A program made the position numbers and the translations under genes. The notes beneath the pieces were generated by a model. The model did no database searches and had not been told where the DNA came from. It worked only from the letters and a program-made list of their open reading frames with translations. A stretch of 64,000 nucleotides of DNA, from NCBI GenBank assembly GCA_051025295.1, contig JBMGJV010000002.1, one strand, 5' to 3'. This document shows, in pieces, positions 54,308 through 62,706 of the stretch. This DNA comes from KBS-83 sp051025295 (GTDB lineage: Bacteria > Acidobacteriota > Terriglobia > Terriglobales > Acidobacteriaceae). How positions within the stretch are numbered: the stretch's first letter is position 1; each line of letters begins with the position of its first letter.

Positions 54308-55684
54308 ATGGCAGCCAGCACCACATCCCCCGAGTCCTCGCCCGCACCCACGCCTGCGAGCACGCCAGCGCGTGCGCCCGAGTTTGAGTCCTGGGGACGC
54401 TACCCCCGGCATGTCGCCGAGGTGGCGCCGCTCTTCTGGCGCAGTGACTTTCCGCTGCGTGTGCCCCGCGAGACCATGCTGGCCGTCGGCCTCGGCCGCT
54501 CCTATGGCGACTCCTGCCTGCTCGATGGCGGTACCCTGCTTGGCGCGCGAGGCCTCGATCGCTTCATCGCCTTCGACCAGGCCACCGGCCTGCTGCGCTG
54601 CGAGGCTGGCGTCTCGCTCGCAGAAATCCTCGCCTTCGCGGTCCCCCGCGGCTGGTTCCTGCCCGTCTCGCCAGGGACAAAATTCGTCACCGTTGGTGGT
54701 GCGATTGCCAACGACGTCCACGGCAAGAACCACCACGTCGCCGGCACCTTCGGCTGCCACGTGCCGCGCTTCGAGCTCGTTCGCTCGAATGGTGAAAGCT
54801 ACGAGTGCACCGCCACGCAAAATCCATCGCTCTATGAAGCGACCATCGGCGGCCTCGGCCTCACCGGCCTGATCACCTGGGCCGAGGTGCAGCTCCGCCC
54901 TATCGTCTCGCGCAAAATTCGCCAGGACTCGATCAAGTTTGTTGGCCTCAATGAGTTCTTCGCGCTGTCACGCGCGTCGCAGCACCTCGAGTACACCGTC
55001 GCGTGGATCGACTGCGTCTCCACCGGCAAGAACTTCGCCCGCGGCATCTTCATGCAAGGCGATCACTCCGCCATTCCCGAGCCGCTCACGCCCTCCGGCA
55101 AGCCGAAGCTCACCATGCCCTTCGATCTGCCCGAGTTCCTGATGAACAAGGCCACCATCGGCGCGTTCAACACGGCCTATTACGGCCGGCAGTTCGCGAA
55201 GCAGAAGACCGGCCTCATCGACTACGAGCCGTTCTTCTACCCGCTCGACTCCATACACCAGTGGAACCGCGCCTACGGCAAGAGCGGCCTCCTGCAGTTC
55301 CAGTGCGTGATGCCCTGGGAATCAGGCGACTTCCAGGAAGGCTTCACCCGCCTGCTCAAGTCCATCACCGCCTCCGGCCTGGGCTCGTTCCTCGCCGTGA
55401 TCAAGATCTTTGGTGACGTGCGCTCGCCCGGCATGATGAGCTTTCCCGCGCCCGGCCCCATGATCGCGCTCGACTTCCCGGTGCGCGCTGAGCGCAGCTT
55501 CGACCTCGTCGACCGCCTCGCCGATATCACCGCCGAATGTGGCGGCAAGATGTACCCGGCGAAGGACGCCCGCATGTCGCCGCGCCACTTCCAGCAGTTC
55601 TATCCGCAGTGGCAGGACTTCGCCCGCTTCATCGATCCGGCCTTCTCCTCGGCTTTCTGGCAGCGAGTGACCGCCATTGGCTGA
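54308..55684 (+). CDS. dprE1: DprE1-like FAD oxidoreductase (decaprenylphosphoryl-ribose 2'-oxidase)
   Basis: The 458-residue flavoprotein starts at ATG 54308 after a weak site; an upstream frame (54263) is less likely. The FAD domain has VGLGRSYGDSCLLDGGTLL and PVSPGTKFVTVGGAIANDVH (typical VAO fold, non-covalent), plus HGKNHHVAGTFG. The C-terminal substrate domain has LGSFLAVIKIFG and GGKMYPAKDARMSP, as in mycobacterial DprE1. That enzyme oxidises polyprenyl-phosphoryl-ribose to the 2'-keto form. The position of the mycobacterial Cys387 aligns, as I recall it, with Ala387 here (MIALDFPV). It overlaps the SDR gene by eight bases. Confidence 0.88.
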   Translation: MAASTTSPESSPAPTPASTPARAPEFESWGRYPRHVAEVAPLFWRSDFPLRVPRETMLAVGLGRSYGDSCLLDGGTLLGARGLDRFIAFDQATGLLRCEAGVSLAEILAFAVPRGWFLPVSPGTKFVTVGGAIANDVHGKNHHVAGTFGCHVPRFELVRSNGESYECTATQNPSLYEATIGGLGLTGLITWAEVQLRPIVSRKIRQDSIKFVGLNEFFALSRASQHLEYTVAWIDCVSTGKNFARGIFMQGDHSAIPEPLTPSGKPKLTMPFDLPEFLMNKATIGAFNTAYYGRQFAKQKTGLIDYEPFFYPLDSIHQWNRAYGKSGLLQFQCVMPWESGDFQEGFTRLLKSITASGLGSFLAVIKIFGDVRSPGMMSFPAPGPMIALDFPVRAERSFDLVDRLADITAECGGKMYPAKDARMSPRHFQQFYPQWQDFARFIDPAFSSAFWQRVTAIG

Positions 55685-56438
55685 TCGCGTCCCCTATCCG
55701 CCGCGCACCATCCTCGTGCTCGGAGCCACCTCTGCCATCGCCATGGCCGTGCAGCGTCAGCTCGCGACGCCAAACGCGCACTTCTTCCTGGTCGCGCGCT
55801 CGAAGGAGAAGCTGAACGCCGTCGCACAGGACCTGCTGGTCCGCGGCGCCGCTGCGGTCGACATGGTCGTCACGGACCTGGACGACACCACGCAGCATCC
55901 CGCGCTGCTGGCGAGTGCGCTATCCCGGCTCGGCACACTCGATCTCGCGCTGCTCGCACACGGCGTGCTCGGCGATCAACTTGCTGCGCAATATGACTAC
56001 GCAACGGCCGAGCGGGTGCTGGTCACGAACTTCCTCTCGCCAGTCTCACTGCTCACGTGGCTCGCCAACTGCTGCGAGCAGCAGGGACGCGGCACGCTCG
56101 CCGTCATCAGCTCGGTCGCTGGCGATCGCGGACGCAAGAGCAACTACGTCTACGGCGCCTCGAAGGGCGCGCTCGATACGTTCCTCTCCGGGTTACGAAA
56201 CCGGCTGGACCGCCGCGGTGTGCACGTGCTCACTATCAAGCCCGGCTTTGTGGCCACGCCGATGACCGCGCACATCCCACGCAACCGGCTCTTCGCCACC
56301 CCCGAGGCCGTTGCGGAAGGCATCCTGCGCGCCATCCGCACCCGCAAGGATGTGCTCTATGTGCCGTGGTTCTGGTGGCCCATCATGAGCATCATCCGCG
56401 CCGTTCCCGAGCGCCTCTTCAAGACGCGCGACCTCTAA
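55677..56438 (+). CDS. dprE2: DprE2-like short-chain dehydrogenase
   Basis: The 253-residue SDR begins at TTG 55677, eight bases inside the dprE1-like gene, with no strong ribosome site, so coupling is likely. The NAD(P) fold is TILVLGATSAIAMAVQRQL, with LALLAHGVL, catalytic Ser in LAVISSVAGDRGRKSN and YxxxK in YVYGASKGALDTF. The C-terminal PWFWWPIMSIIRAVPERLFK resembles the membrane-near tail of DprE2. With DprE1 it would reduce the keto intermediate to polyprenyl-phosphoryl-arabinose. A general SDR role is the alternative, but the pairing is strong evidence. It converges on the GH39 gene with an 8-base gap. Confidence 0.87.
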   Translation: MADRVPYPPRTILVLGATSAIAMAVQRQLATPNAHFFLVARSKEKLNAVAQDLLVRGAAAVDMVVTDLDDTTQHPALLASALSRLGTLDLALLAHGVLGDQLAAQYDYATAERVLVTNFLSPVSLLTWLANCCEQQGRGTLAVISSVAGDRGRKSNYVYGASKGALDTFLSGLRNRLDRRGVHVLTIKPGFVATPMTAHIPRNRLFATPEAVAEGILRAIRTRKDVLYVPWFWWPIMSIIRAVPERLFKTRDL

Positions 56439-56446
56439 CGACTCAC

Positions 56447-57991
56447 CTACCGCGCGATCCACACCACTGCCAGTCCGTTCGGTGGGACGGTGATGTCCAG
56501 GTTGCCTTCCTGTAGGCGGCTCTGCTCCTCCGGCTTCTCGATTGCGATCGACCTGAGCTGCTGCACCTGCGCCTGCGTGGGGTTGGGCGGCGAGCCCATC
56601 TTCTGCCAGGCTGTCTGCGTGTCGCCGTGTTCGGCATCCACGCGGCGAATCGTCACCGCCGCAGTGCTCGACCCGCGCACGGCCAGCCGGAACTGCCGCG
56701 GAGCCCCGCTCTGGCCCGGTTCGACGCCATTCCACAGCGCGATGCGCAGGCTGCCATCCGCTGCGCGCGTCACCAGAGCATCCTGCCCGCGGTCGCTTGC
56801 CAGCCGCTCCGTGCCCAGCGCATGCAGCAGGCTGAACGCCCGCAGCGCCGGCTTCGGAATGCCCAGCTCTGCGACCAACCCGTAGCCGCCGTAGAACGGC
56901 GTCTTCACCACGCCCTGCTCTTCGAACACATCGGAGAAGGCCCAGTAGGACATCATCTGCGCCTTATCGCCGCACTCCGCGATGCTGCGCGCGAGCCACG
57001 GCCCCATGTAGATCGAGTCGGTGATCTCCGGCTGATTCATGTACGTCGCGTTGTACTCACTCCAGATCAGCGGCATCTGCGGCATGGCCGAATGCGCGAT
57101 CTGCTGATGCACCTTCTCGACCGCGGCGCACACCATGCCGTGTGGCGCGATCGTCGGGTGCGGCCCTGTCCCGAACACATCGGCGGCCGTGTCGTTGCCG
57201 TAGACGTGCGTCGAGACGAAGTCGAGAGGCACATGCTCAGCCGCGGCATGGGCAATCATTGCGTCCACCCACGCGGCCTGCGCGGTCGCCGGGCCGCCCA
57301 CCCGCAACCGCGGATTCGCCGTCTTCACCGCGCGTGCGGCGTGATCGTAGAGCTCGAAGTAGGTTGACTGCGCCGGGCGGCCGGTCCAGAAGTCGATGTT
57401 CGGTTCGTTCCAGACCTCGAAGTACCAGCTCGCCACCTCATCGATGCCGTAGCGCTCGACCAGGTGCCGCGTGAACGCCTCGACCAGCGCGCCCCATTGG
57501 TTGTAGTCGGCGGGCGGAGAGACGACCTGCTTGTACCAGAACGCATGCAGATCCTGACGCGCGGCCATCTTCTTCGGCATGAAGCTCAGCTCGATAAACG
57601 GCTTCACGCCATTCGCGAGCAGCGCGTCGTAGATCTGGTCCACGTACGACCAGTTGTAGACCGGCTTGCCGTCCTTGTCCGTGTCGTACACGCCGACTTC
57701 GTCATCGAAAATGGCGTGAAACCGCACATAGGTGAAGTCAGTCGCGGCCTTCACGGTGCGCAGATCGAGCTGATAGCTCTCACGGAGCGCAAGAATGGCA
57801 CGCCCGGAGCCGAACATCTGCTCCCAGTTGTGCGGCAGCGGCGTCCCCGCAGCCTTCGCATCGATTGTGACTGTCTCGGTGGCAGAGGGCGAGGAGGGCT
57901 GCCCGGCAGCGCTGCCTGTGGCGAGGAGAGACACGAGCAGGCCAGCACCGCAGAGCAGGGAAGCGCGGGTGTTCACGTGCGAATCGATCAA
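56447..57991 (-). CDS. Secreted glycoside hydrolase family 39 (beta-xylosidase-like)
   Basis: The protein is 514 residues from TTG 57991, which has GGAGG five bases before it; GTG 57976 and a longer frame to 58045 are alternatives. A signal peptide ends near SAAGQP. The TIM barrel shows FTYVRFHAIFDDEVGVY, KPFIELSFMP, the acid/base Glu in YFEVWNEPNIDFWTG and the nucleophile Glu in PLIWSEYNATYMN, then a C-terminal beta domain. These are the clan GH-A motifs of GH39, which includes beta-xylosidase and alpha-L-iduronidase; no more exact substrate can be stated. Confidence 0.9.
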   Translation of the reverse strand: MIDSHVNTRASLLCGAGLLVSLLATGSAAGQPSSPSATETVTIDAKAAGTPLPHNWEQMFGSGRAILALRESYQLDLRTVKAATDFTYVRFHAIFDDEVGVYDTDKDGKPVYNWSYVDQIYDALLANGVKPFIELSFMPKKMAARQDLHAFWYKQVVSPPADYNQWGALVEAFTRHLVERYGIDEVASWYFEVWNEPNIDFWTGRPAQSTYFELYDHAARAVKTANPRLRVGGPATAQAAWVDAMIAHAAAEHVPLDFVSTHVYGNDTAADVFGTGPHPTIAPHGMVCAAVEKVHQQIAHSAMPQMPLIWSEYNATYMNQPEITDSIYMGPWLARSIAECGDKAQMMSYWAFSDVFEEQGVVKTPFYGGYGLVAELGIPKPALRAFSLLHALGTERLASDRGQDALVTRAADGSLRIALWNGVEPGQSGAPRQFRLAVRGSSTAAVTIRRVDAEHGDTQTAWQKMGSPPNPTQAQVQQLRSIAIEKPEEQSRLQEGNLDITVPPNGLAVVWIAR

Positions 57992-58051
57992 GAGAGCCTC
58001 CGGCAGTTCTCTAGATGCAGAGAACCAGCCGCGTGCGCCGCCCAACCGTGG

Positions 58052-58972
58052 CTAGAGCTCCTTGACGTACACCTTCCGCGCGAGCCCGAGCTTCTCCATC
58101 AGCCAGATCGCGTAGTAGTTCGGATCGAACTCGTACCAGGCCAGGCCGTGCCGTGCGCTCACCGGGTGCGCATGGTGGTTGTTGTGCCAACCCTCGCCGC
58201 CGGTCAGCAGCGCCACCCACCAGTTATTGCGGCTGTCGTCGCGCGTGTCATACCGCCGCGAACCCCACAGATGCGTCGCCGAATTCACCAGCCAGGTCAC
58301 GTGCAGGCCGATAACGGCTCGCAGGAACACACCCCACAGCACCGCGCGCCAGCCGCCCCACGCCAGCAACCCGATCCCCGCCAGCGTGACTGGCACGAAG
58401 TGGAAGCGATCCAGCCAGCGGTAGTACGCATGTTGCGTCAGGTCCGGCGTGTAGCGCTGCAGTGACGGGTCCTGGTTGTGCAGCGTGCCGTGCAGGATCC
58501 AGTCCATGTGCGCCCACCACGTGCCCTCGCGCGGCGAATGCGGATCGCCCGGCTTGTCCGTGAGCTGGTGGTGAAGCCGATGCACGCCCACCCAGTAGAT
58601 CGGGCCGCCCTGCAGCGCCATCGTGCCGCAGGTGGCGATGAAGTACTCCAGCCAGCGTGGCACCGCATAGCCGCGGTGCGTCAGCAGCCGGTGGTACCCG
58701 ATCGCGATCCCCAGGTTCTGGCCGAAGATCCACATCACCGCGAACGCGATCAGCGCCTTCCATGACGGAAAAAACAGCGCGACGATCGCCAGCGCATGGA
58801 ACACACCCAGGGCGACCGCAAACACCCACTTTAGCGGCCCGTGGTGCTGCTCGGGGCGGGGCAGGGCATTGGAGTTGCCGGCGGCGTTCAGGATGGGTAG
58901 GTCGGTCACGGAGGTGTCCGGACCGGAGGCATCGGGAGCCGTCGCAACGTCAGGGAGAGGAGTTGTCTGCAT
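58052..58972 (-). CDS. Acyl-lipid/acyl-CoA delta-9-type fatty acid desaturase
   Basis: The 306-residue integral-membrane di-iron enzyme starts at ATG 58972 (a GTG three bases earlier is the alternative). Its His boxes are YHRLLTHRGY, VGVHRLHHQ and EGWHNNHHAHP, plus NSATHLWG, as in stearoyl-CoA desaturases. Hydrophobic pairs flank them (WVFAVALGVFHALAIVALF; LAGIGLLAWGGWRAVLWGV). It introduces a double bond into saturated acyl chains, adjusting membrane fluidity. The N-terminal 45 residues are polar and lack a motif; no cytochrome b5 domain is present. It is divergent from the isc operon. Confidence 0.92.
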   Translation of the reverse strand: MQTTPLPDVATAPDASGPDTSVTDLPILNAAGNSNALPRPEQHHGPLKWVFAVALGVFHALAIVALFFPSWKALIAFAVMWIFGQNLGIAIGYHRLLTHRGYAVPRWLEYFIATCGTMALQGGPIYWVGVHRLHHQLTDKPGDPHSPREGTWWAHMDWILHGTLHNQDPSLQRYTPDLTQHAYYRWLDRFHFVPVTLAGIGLLAWGGWRAVLWGVFLRAVIGLHVTWLVNSATHLWGSRRYDTRDDSRNNWWVALLTGGEGWHNNHHAHPVSARHGLAWYEFDPNYYAIWLMEKLGLARKVYVKEL

Positions 58973-59095
58973 CACGTCTCAGCTTACCGTCGGTCGCCCG
59001 GGCCGCCTTGTAAGAGTTCCGTCACCGCGCGCCCCGTCCACGGGGCTGCCCGGCAGATTTCACTTCCTGCAAAAGTTGGATAATTATTAGCGTTC

Positions 59096-59138
59096 AGGCG
59101 TCCTCCGCCTTGAATGTGGGGGTAGCGGCTCCTATACT
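59096..59138 (+). promoter_or_regulatory. isc operon promoter with possible operator
   Basis: TTGAAT (59110-59115) and TATACT (59133-59138) are spaced by exactly 17 bases, a good sigma-70 promoter about 70 bases before the Rrf2 ATG. An inverted repeat AGGCG-TCCTC-CGCCT (59096-59110) abuts the -35 element and could be the site for the regulator encoded just downstream. The match to E. coli IscR sites is not obvious. Confidence 0.65.
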
Positions 59139-59208
59139 GGAAATGCGACCGTAAGGGTACGAGTTTCACCCCAAGTGGGGCGGGACCCCTCTCCCGGCGC
59201 TTGCCATC

Positions 59209-59706
59209 ATGCTCCGACTGACCAAAAAAGCCGACTACGGACTCATGGCGCTCAAGTACCTAGCCGAGCACCGCGACCGGCCCTCGCTCAGTGCGAAGGA
59301 CATCTCCGAGGCTTACGGCATTCCGCCCCAGTTGCTGGCGAAGATTCTGCAGCGGCTCACCAAGGTCGGCCTGCTGCGCTCGCACGCTGGCATCAACGGC
59401 GGTTACTCACTCTCCCGGGACGCGGACGCCATCACGGCCTTCGAAGTGATCCACGCCATCGACGGCCCTCTGTTCATTACTTCCTGCGGCGGACCGACCA
59501 CGGGCTCCACCCGCTCCTGCGACCTTCTTGAGAGCTGCACCATCAAAGAACCGCTCAGCAAGGTCAACGACAGCATCTCGGATCTGCTCAAGGCGATCCG
59601 TATCGCCGATCTGGTGGACAGCGTCCCCTTCGACCTCCGGAAACAGAATCGGCGGCATCACCCTCAGCCCAGCGGCGAACAACACCCTCTGGTCACACTC
59701 GGCTAG
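59209..59706 (+). CDS. Rrf2-family (IscR-like) Fe-S-sensing transcriptional regulator
   Basis: The 165-residue protein has the winged-helix MLRLTKKADYGLMALKYLAE and IPPQLLAKILQRLTKVGLL, with the wing GINGGYSLSRDADAI. The three cluster-ligand cysteines are Cys93, Cys104 and Cys110 (TSCGGP and RSCDLLESC). E. coli IscR has spacings of 6 and 6, whereas here they are 11 and 6. The C-terminal HHPQPSGEQHP tail is short. It is the first gene of the isc operon, 28 bases before iscS, and probably controls it. The ATG has no clear ribosome site. Confidence 0.9.
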   Translation: MLRLTKKADYGLMALKYLAEHRDRPSLSAKDISEAYGIPPQLLAKILQRLTKVGLLRSHAGINGGYSLSRDADAITAFEVIHAIDGPLFITSCGGPTTGSTRSCDLLESCTIKEPLSKVNDSISDLLKAIRIADLVDSVPFDLRKQNRRHHPQPSGEQHPLVTLG

Positions 59707-59733
59707 ACGCAACCAATAGCAAGGGACGACATC

Positions 59734-61050
59734 ATGAGCAGGAACACCTTCGACGACGACTCCACCGCAGTACCAGCCGCTACCGCAGCGGTTGCGGCCG
59801 ACGGCAATGCCAACACCACGACCGGCCCGCACGGCGTCAAGCTGCCCATCTACATGGACAACCACGCCACCAGCCCGCTCGACCCGCGCGTGCTCGAGGC
59901 CATGATGCCCTACCTGACCGGCATCTTCGGCAATGCGGCCAGCCGCAACCACGCCTTCGGCTGGGAAGCGGAAGAGGCGGTCGAAACCGCCCGCGGCCAG
60001 GTTGCCAAGCTCATCGGCGCCACGGCGAAGGAGATCATCTTCACCTCCGGCTCCACCGAGAGCAATAACCTCGCCCTGAAGGGCATCGCGGAGATGTACC
60101 GCGAGCGCGGCAACCACATCATCACGCAGGTGACGGAGCACAAGGCTGTCCTCGATACCTGCAAGCGGCTCGAAAAGTCCGGTTACCGGGTCACCTATCT
60201 GCCAGTGAAGGCTGACGGCCTGATCGATCTCGAAGACCTGAAGCGCGCCATGGATGACAAGACCATCCTGGTCAGCATCATGTTCGCGAACAACGAGATC
60301 GGCGTCATCCAGCCAGTCACCGAGATCGGCAAGCTCTGCCACGAGCGCAATGTGATCTTCCACACGGACGCGGTCCAGGCTGTCGGCAAGATTCCGGTCG
60401 ACGTGCAGTCGATGAACATCGACGTGCTCTCGCTGACGGCGCACAAGCTCTACGGCCCCAAGGGTGTTGGCGCGCTTTACGTTCGCCGCCGCAACCCGCG
60501 TGTCCAGATCTCCGAGCAGATCAACGGTGGCGGCCACGAGCGCGGCATGCGCTCCGGCACGCTCAACGTTCCGGGCATTGTTGGCCTCGGCAAGGCCTGC
60601 GAGATCGCCGGCCAGGAGATGGCGAAGGAGGCCGAGCGCCTCAGCCATCTGCGCGACAAGCTCCAGGCGAAGCTCGAGGGTGCGCTCGACTATATCCACG
60701 TCAACGGCTCCATGGATCACCGTCTGCCCAACAACCTCAACATCAGCTTCGTCTACGTTGAGGGTGAGTCTCTGCTGATGGGTATCAATGACGTCGCGGT
60801 TTCAAGCGGTTCGGCCTGCACCTCCGCGACGCTTGAGCCATCGTATGTATTGAAGGCGCTGGGCCTGGGCGACGACGTCGCACACAGCTCCATCCGCTTC
60901 GGGCTGGGTCGCTTCAACAGCGAAGCCGAGGTGGACTACGTGGCCGACAAGGTCATCGACATTGTGCAGAAGCTGCGTGAACTCTCGCCGCTCTACGAGA
61001 TGGTCAAGGAAGGCATCGACATCTCGAAGATCGAGTGGCAGGCGCACTAA
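59734..61050 (+). CDS. iscS: Cysteine desulfurase IscS
   Basis: The 438-residue PLP enzyme removes sulfur from cysteine for Fe-S cluster assembly. It has an N-terminal extension of about 36 Ala/Thr-rich residues before KLPIYMDNHATSPLDPRVLE. PLP-binding Lys238 lies in LTAHKLYGPKG and the catalytic Cys362 in SSGSACTSATLEPSYVLKAL. AAGGGA precedes the ATG. It is followed by iscU at 34 bases. Its class (IscS rather than SufS/NifS) fits the neighbours. Confidence 0.96.
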   Translation: MSRNTFDDDSTAVPAATAAVAADGNANTTTGPHGVKLPIYMDNHATSPLDPRVLEAMMPYLTGIFGNAASRNHAFGWEAEEAVETARGQVAKLIGATAKEIIFTSGSTESNNLALKGIAEMYRERGNHIITQVTEHKAVLDTCKRLEKSGYRVTYLPVKADGLIDLEDLKRAMDDKTILVSIMFANNEIGVIQPVTEIGKLCHERNVIFHTDAVQAVGKIPVDVQSMNIDVLSLTAHKLYGPKGVGALYVRRRNPRVQISEQINGGGHERGMRSGTLNVPGIVGLGKACEIAGQEMAKEAERLSHLRDKLQAKLEGALDYIHVNGSMDHRLPNNLNISFVYVEGESLLMGINDVAVSSGSACTSATLEPSYVLKALGLGDDVAHSSIRFGLGRFNSEAEVDYVADKVIDIVQKLRELSPLYEMVKEGIDISKIEWQAH

Positions 61051-61084
61051 ACCGATTCGGATACACGTTTCACAGGAGAAGCAA

Positions 61085-61507
61085 ATGGCATACAGCGACA
61101 AGGTAATCGACCACTACAACAATCCCCGCAACGTCGGACAGATGGATAAGTCGAGCGAGTCGGTGGGCACCGGCCTGGTCGGGGCGCCCGAGTGCGGTGA
61201 CGTGATGCGCCTGCAGATCCGTGTCAACCCGGAGACGCAGGTCATCGAAGAAGCCAAGTTCAAGACCTTCGGCTGCGGTTCGGCCATTGCCTCCTCGTCG
61301 CTCGCGACCGAGTGGGTTAAGGGCAAGACCGTCTCCGAGGCGCTCGAGATCAAGAACACGGACATCGTGAAGGAGCTCGCGCTTCCCCCGGTGAAGATCC
61401 ACTGCTCCGTGCTGGCCGAGGACGCGATCCGCGCCGCGATCGGGGACTGGAAGAAGAAGAACGGCGTGCCTGACACGGAAGCCGTGCCGGCCACGGCGGC
61501 GAAGTAA
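61085..61507 (+). CDS. iscU: Fe-S cluster scaffold IscU
   Basis: The 140-residue scaffold has the three ligand cysteines Cys37 (APECGDVM, with Asp39), Cys64 (TFGCGSAIAS) and Cys107 (PPVKIHCSVLAED), and the LPPVK HscA-recognition motif directly before the last. AGGAGA precedes the ATG at 61085; the frame is open upstream inside iscS but not credible. It receives sulfur from IscS and passes clusters on with HscA/HscB, all encoded here. The C-terminal 15 residues are an Ala/Thr-rich tail. Confidence 0.97.
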   Translation: MAYSDKVIDHYNNPRNVGQMDKSSESVGTGLVGAPECGDVMRLQIRVNPETQVIEEAKFKTFGCGSAIASSSLATEWVKGKTVSEALEIKNTDIVKELALPPVKIHCSVLAEDAIRAAIGDWKKKNGVPDTEAVPATAAK

Positions 61508-61515
61508 CAGGAACG

Positions 61516-61959
61516 ATGGCAGATACCGCAGCAGATTCGGGAACGCAGCCGGTGGTGGGCATCACGCCGGCTGCAGAGCAGGCTGACGCGCCGGCACCGG
61601 CCAGCAGCAGCGGACCTCGCAAGCCCGGCATCGAGGTCACGCCTCGCGCCGTTACGCGCATCCGCAGCGCCATGGCCAATGAAGGCATCTCGCCTGCAGA
61701 AGGCGGGCTGCGCCTCGGCATCTTGGGCGGCGGCTGCTCCGGCCTGTCCTACTCGATCCGCTTCGATACCCAGCCGCGCGAGCGCGACCGCGTCTTCACC
61801 TACGACGGCGATGTCCGCGTCTTCATCGACCCGAAGTCCTTCCTCTACCTCAGCGGCATGATCCTCGACTACGAGGAGACGCTGATGCGGCAGGGCTTCA
61901 ACTTCATCAACCCGAACTCCAAGAAGTCCTGCGGCTGCGGCACATCTTTCTCGGCCTAG
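61516..61959 (+). CDS. iscA: IscA/HesB-type Fe-S assembly protein
   Basis: The 147-residue A-type carrier has the conserved cysteines in GGGCSGLSYSIRFDT and the C-terminal KSCGCGTSFSA. PKSFLYLSGMILDYEE matches the family. It has a Pro/Ala-rich N-terminal extension of about 37 residues, longer than typical IscA (about 107 residues), so a role as ErpA or a SufA-like carrier is possible. It starts 8 bases after iscU, placing it in the same operon. Confidence 0.93.
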   Translation: MADTAADSGTQPVVGITPAAEQADAPAPASSSGPRKPGIEVTPRAVTRIRSAMANEGISPAEGGLRLGILGGGCSGLSYSIRFDTQPRERDRVFTYDGDVRVFIDPKSFLYLSGMILDYEETLMRQGFNFINPNSKKSCGCGTSFSA

Positions 61960-62034
61960 CTTCCCCGCCCAGTCCGGAGCGCCAGTCAGGACTCGGCTGC
62001 CATTCCGCGGGCCTTCGCTTCAGTTTGTACGCCT

Positions 62035-62700
62035 ATGCAGACTTCGCCCCCTACCCCTCAGCCCGCGCACGCCCCTGAGCTCGAGACCTATTTCTCGCTC
62101 TTCCAACTCCCGCGCAAGCTGAACGTCGACACCGCAGCACTCGAGCGTGACTTCTACCGCCTCAGCCGCAAGCTGCACCCGGATCTCTACGCACGCAAGA
62201 GCCCGGAAGAGCAGGCCTGGAGCCTCCGCCAGAGCTCGCTGCTGAACGACGCCTACCGCACGCTCAAGGATCCCGTCGCGCGCACCGCGTACCTGCTCAA
62301 GCTCGAAGGGCTCACCGTCGAAGACGAGAACACCGAGTCGCGGGAGACCGCGAAGAAGCAGAACCGCGTGCCCGCCGACCTGCTCGAAGAGGTCTTCGAG
62401 CTCAATATGCAGCTCGAAGAGATGCGCGCCAACGTCAAGATGGGTGAAGACGACCCGACGCTGCGCGGCGATCTCGAACGCGCGCAGCAGCAATTCCAGT
62501 CCATGCTCGCCGCTGTTGACAGCGACCTGCGCACCGCGTGGACCGCGTGGGACGCCGCGCTTGATGCGCACGACACCGCCACGCTCGATCAGCAGAAGAC
62601 CGTTATGCTCGCCCTGCTTGATCGTCGCAGTTATCTGCGCAACCTGTTGCGCGAAGTTGAATCCGTGCTCACGCCCGCAGCGAGCGGCCACACGCTTTAG
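62035..62700 (+). CDS. hscB: Co-chaperone HscB
   Basis: The 221-residue J-type co-chaperone has the DnaJ-like domain (residues 15-85) with LSRKLHPDLYARKSPEEQA, including the HPD signature, and LNDAYRTLKDPVARTAYLL. The C-terminal helical domain (NRVPADLLEEVFELNMQLEE) binds IscU. It stimulates HscA ATPase for cluster transfer. It ends 6 bases before hscA. A 75-base gap separates it from iscA. Confidence 0.95.
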   Translation: MQTSPPTPQPAHAPELETYFSLFQLPRKLNVDTAALERDFYRLSRKLHPDLYARKSPEEQAWSLRQSSLLNDAYRTLKDPVARTAYLLKLEGLTVEDENTESRETAKKQNRVPADLLEEVFELNMQLEEMRANVKMGEDDPTLRGDLERAQQQFQSMLAAVDSDLRTAWTAWDAALDAHDTATLDQQKTVMLALLDRRSYLRNLLREVESVLTPAASGHTL

Positions 62701-62706
62701 GAGACC

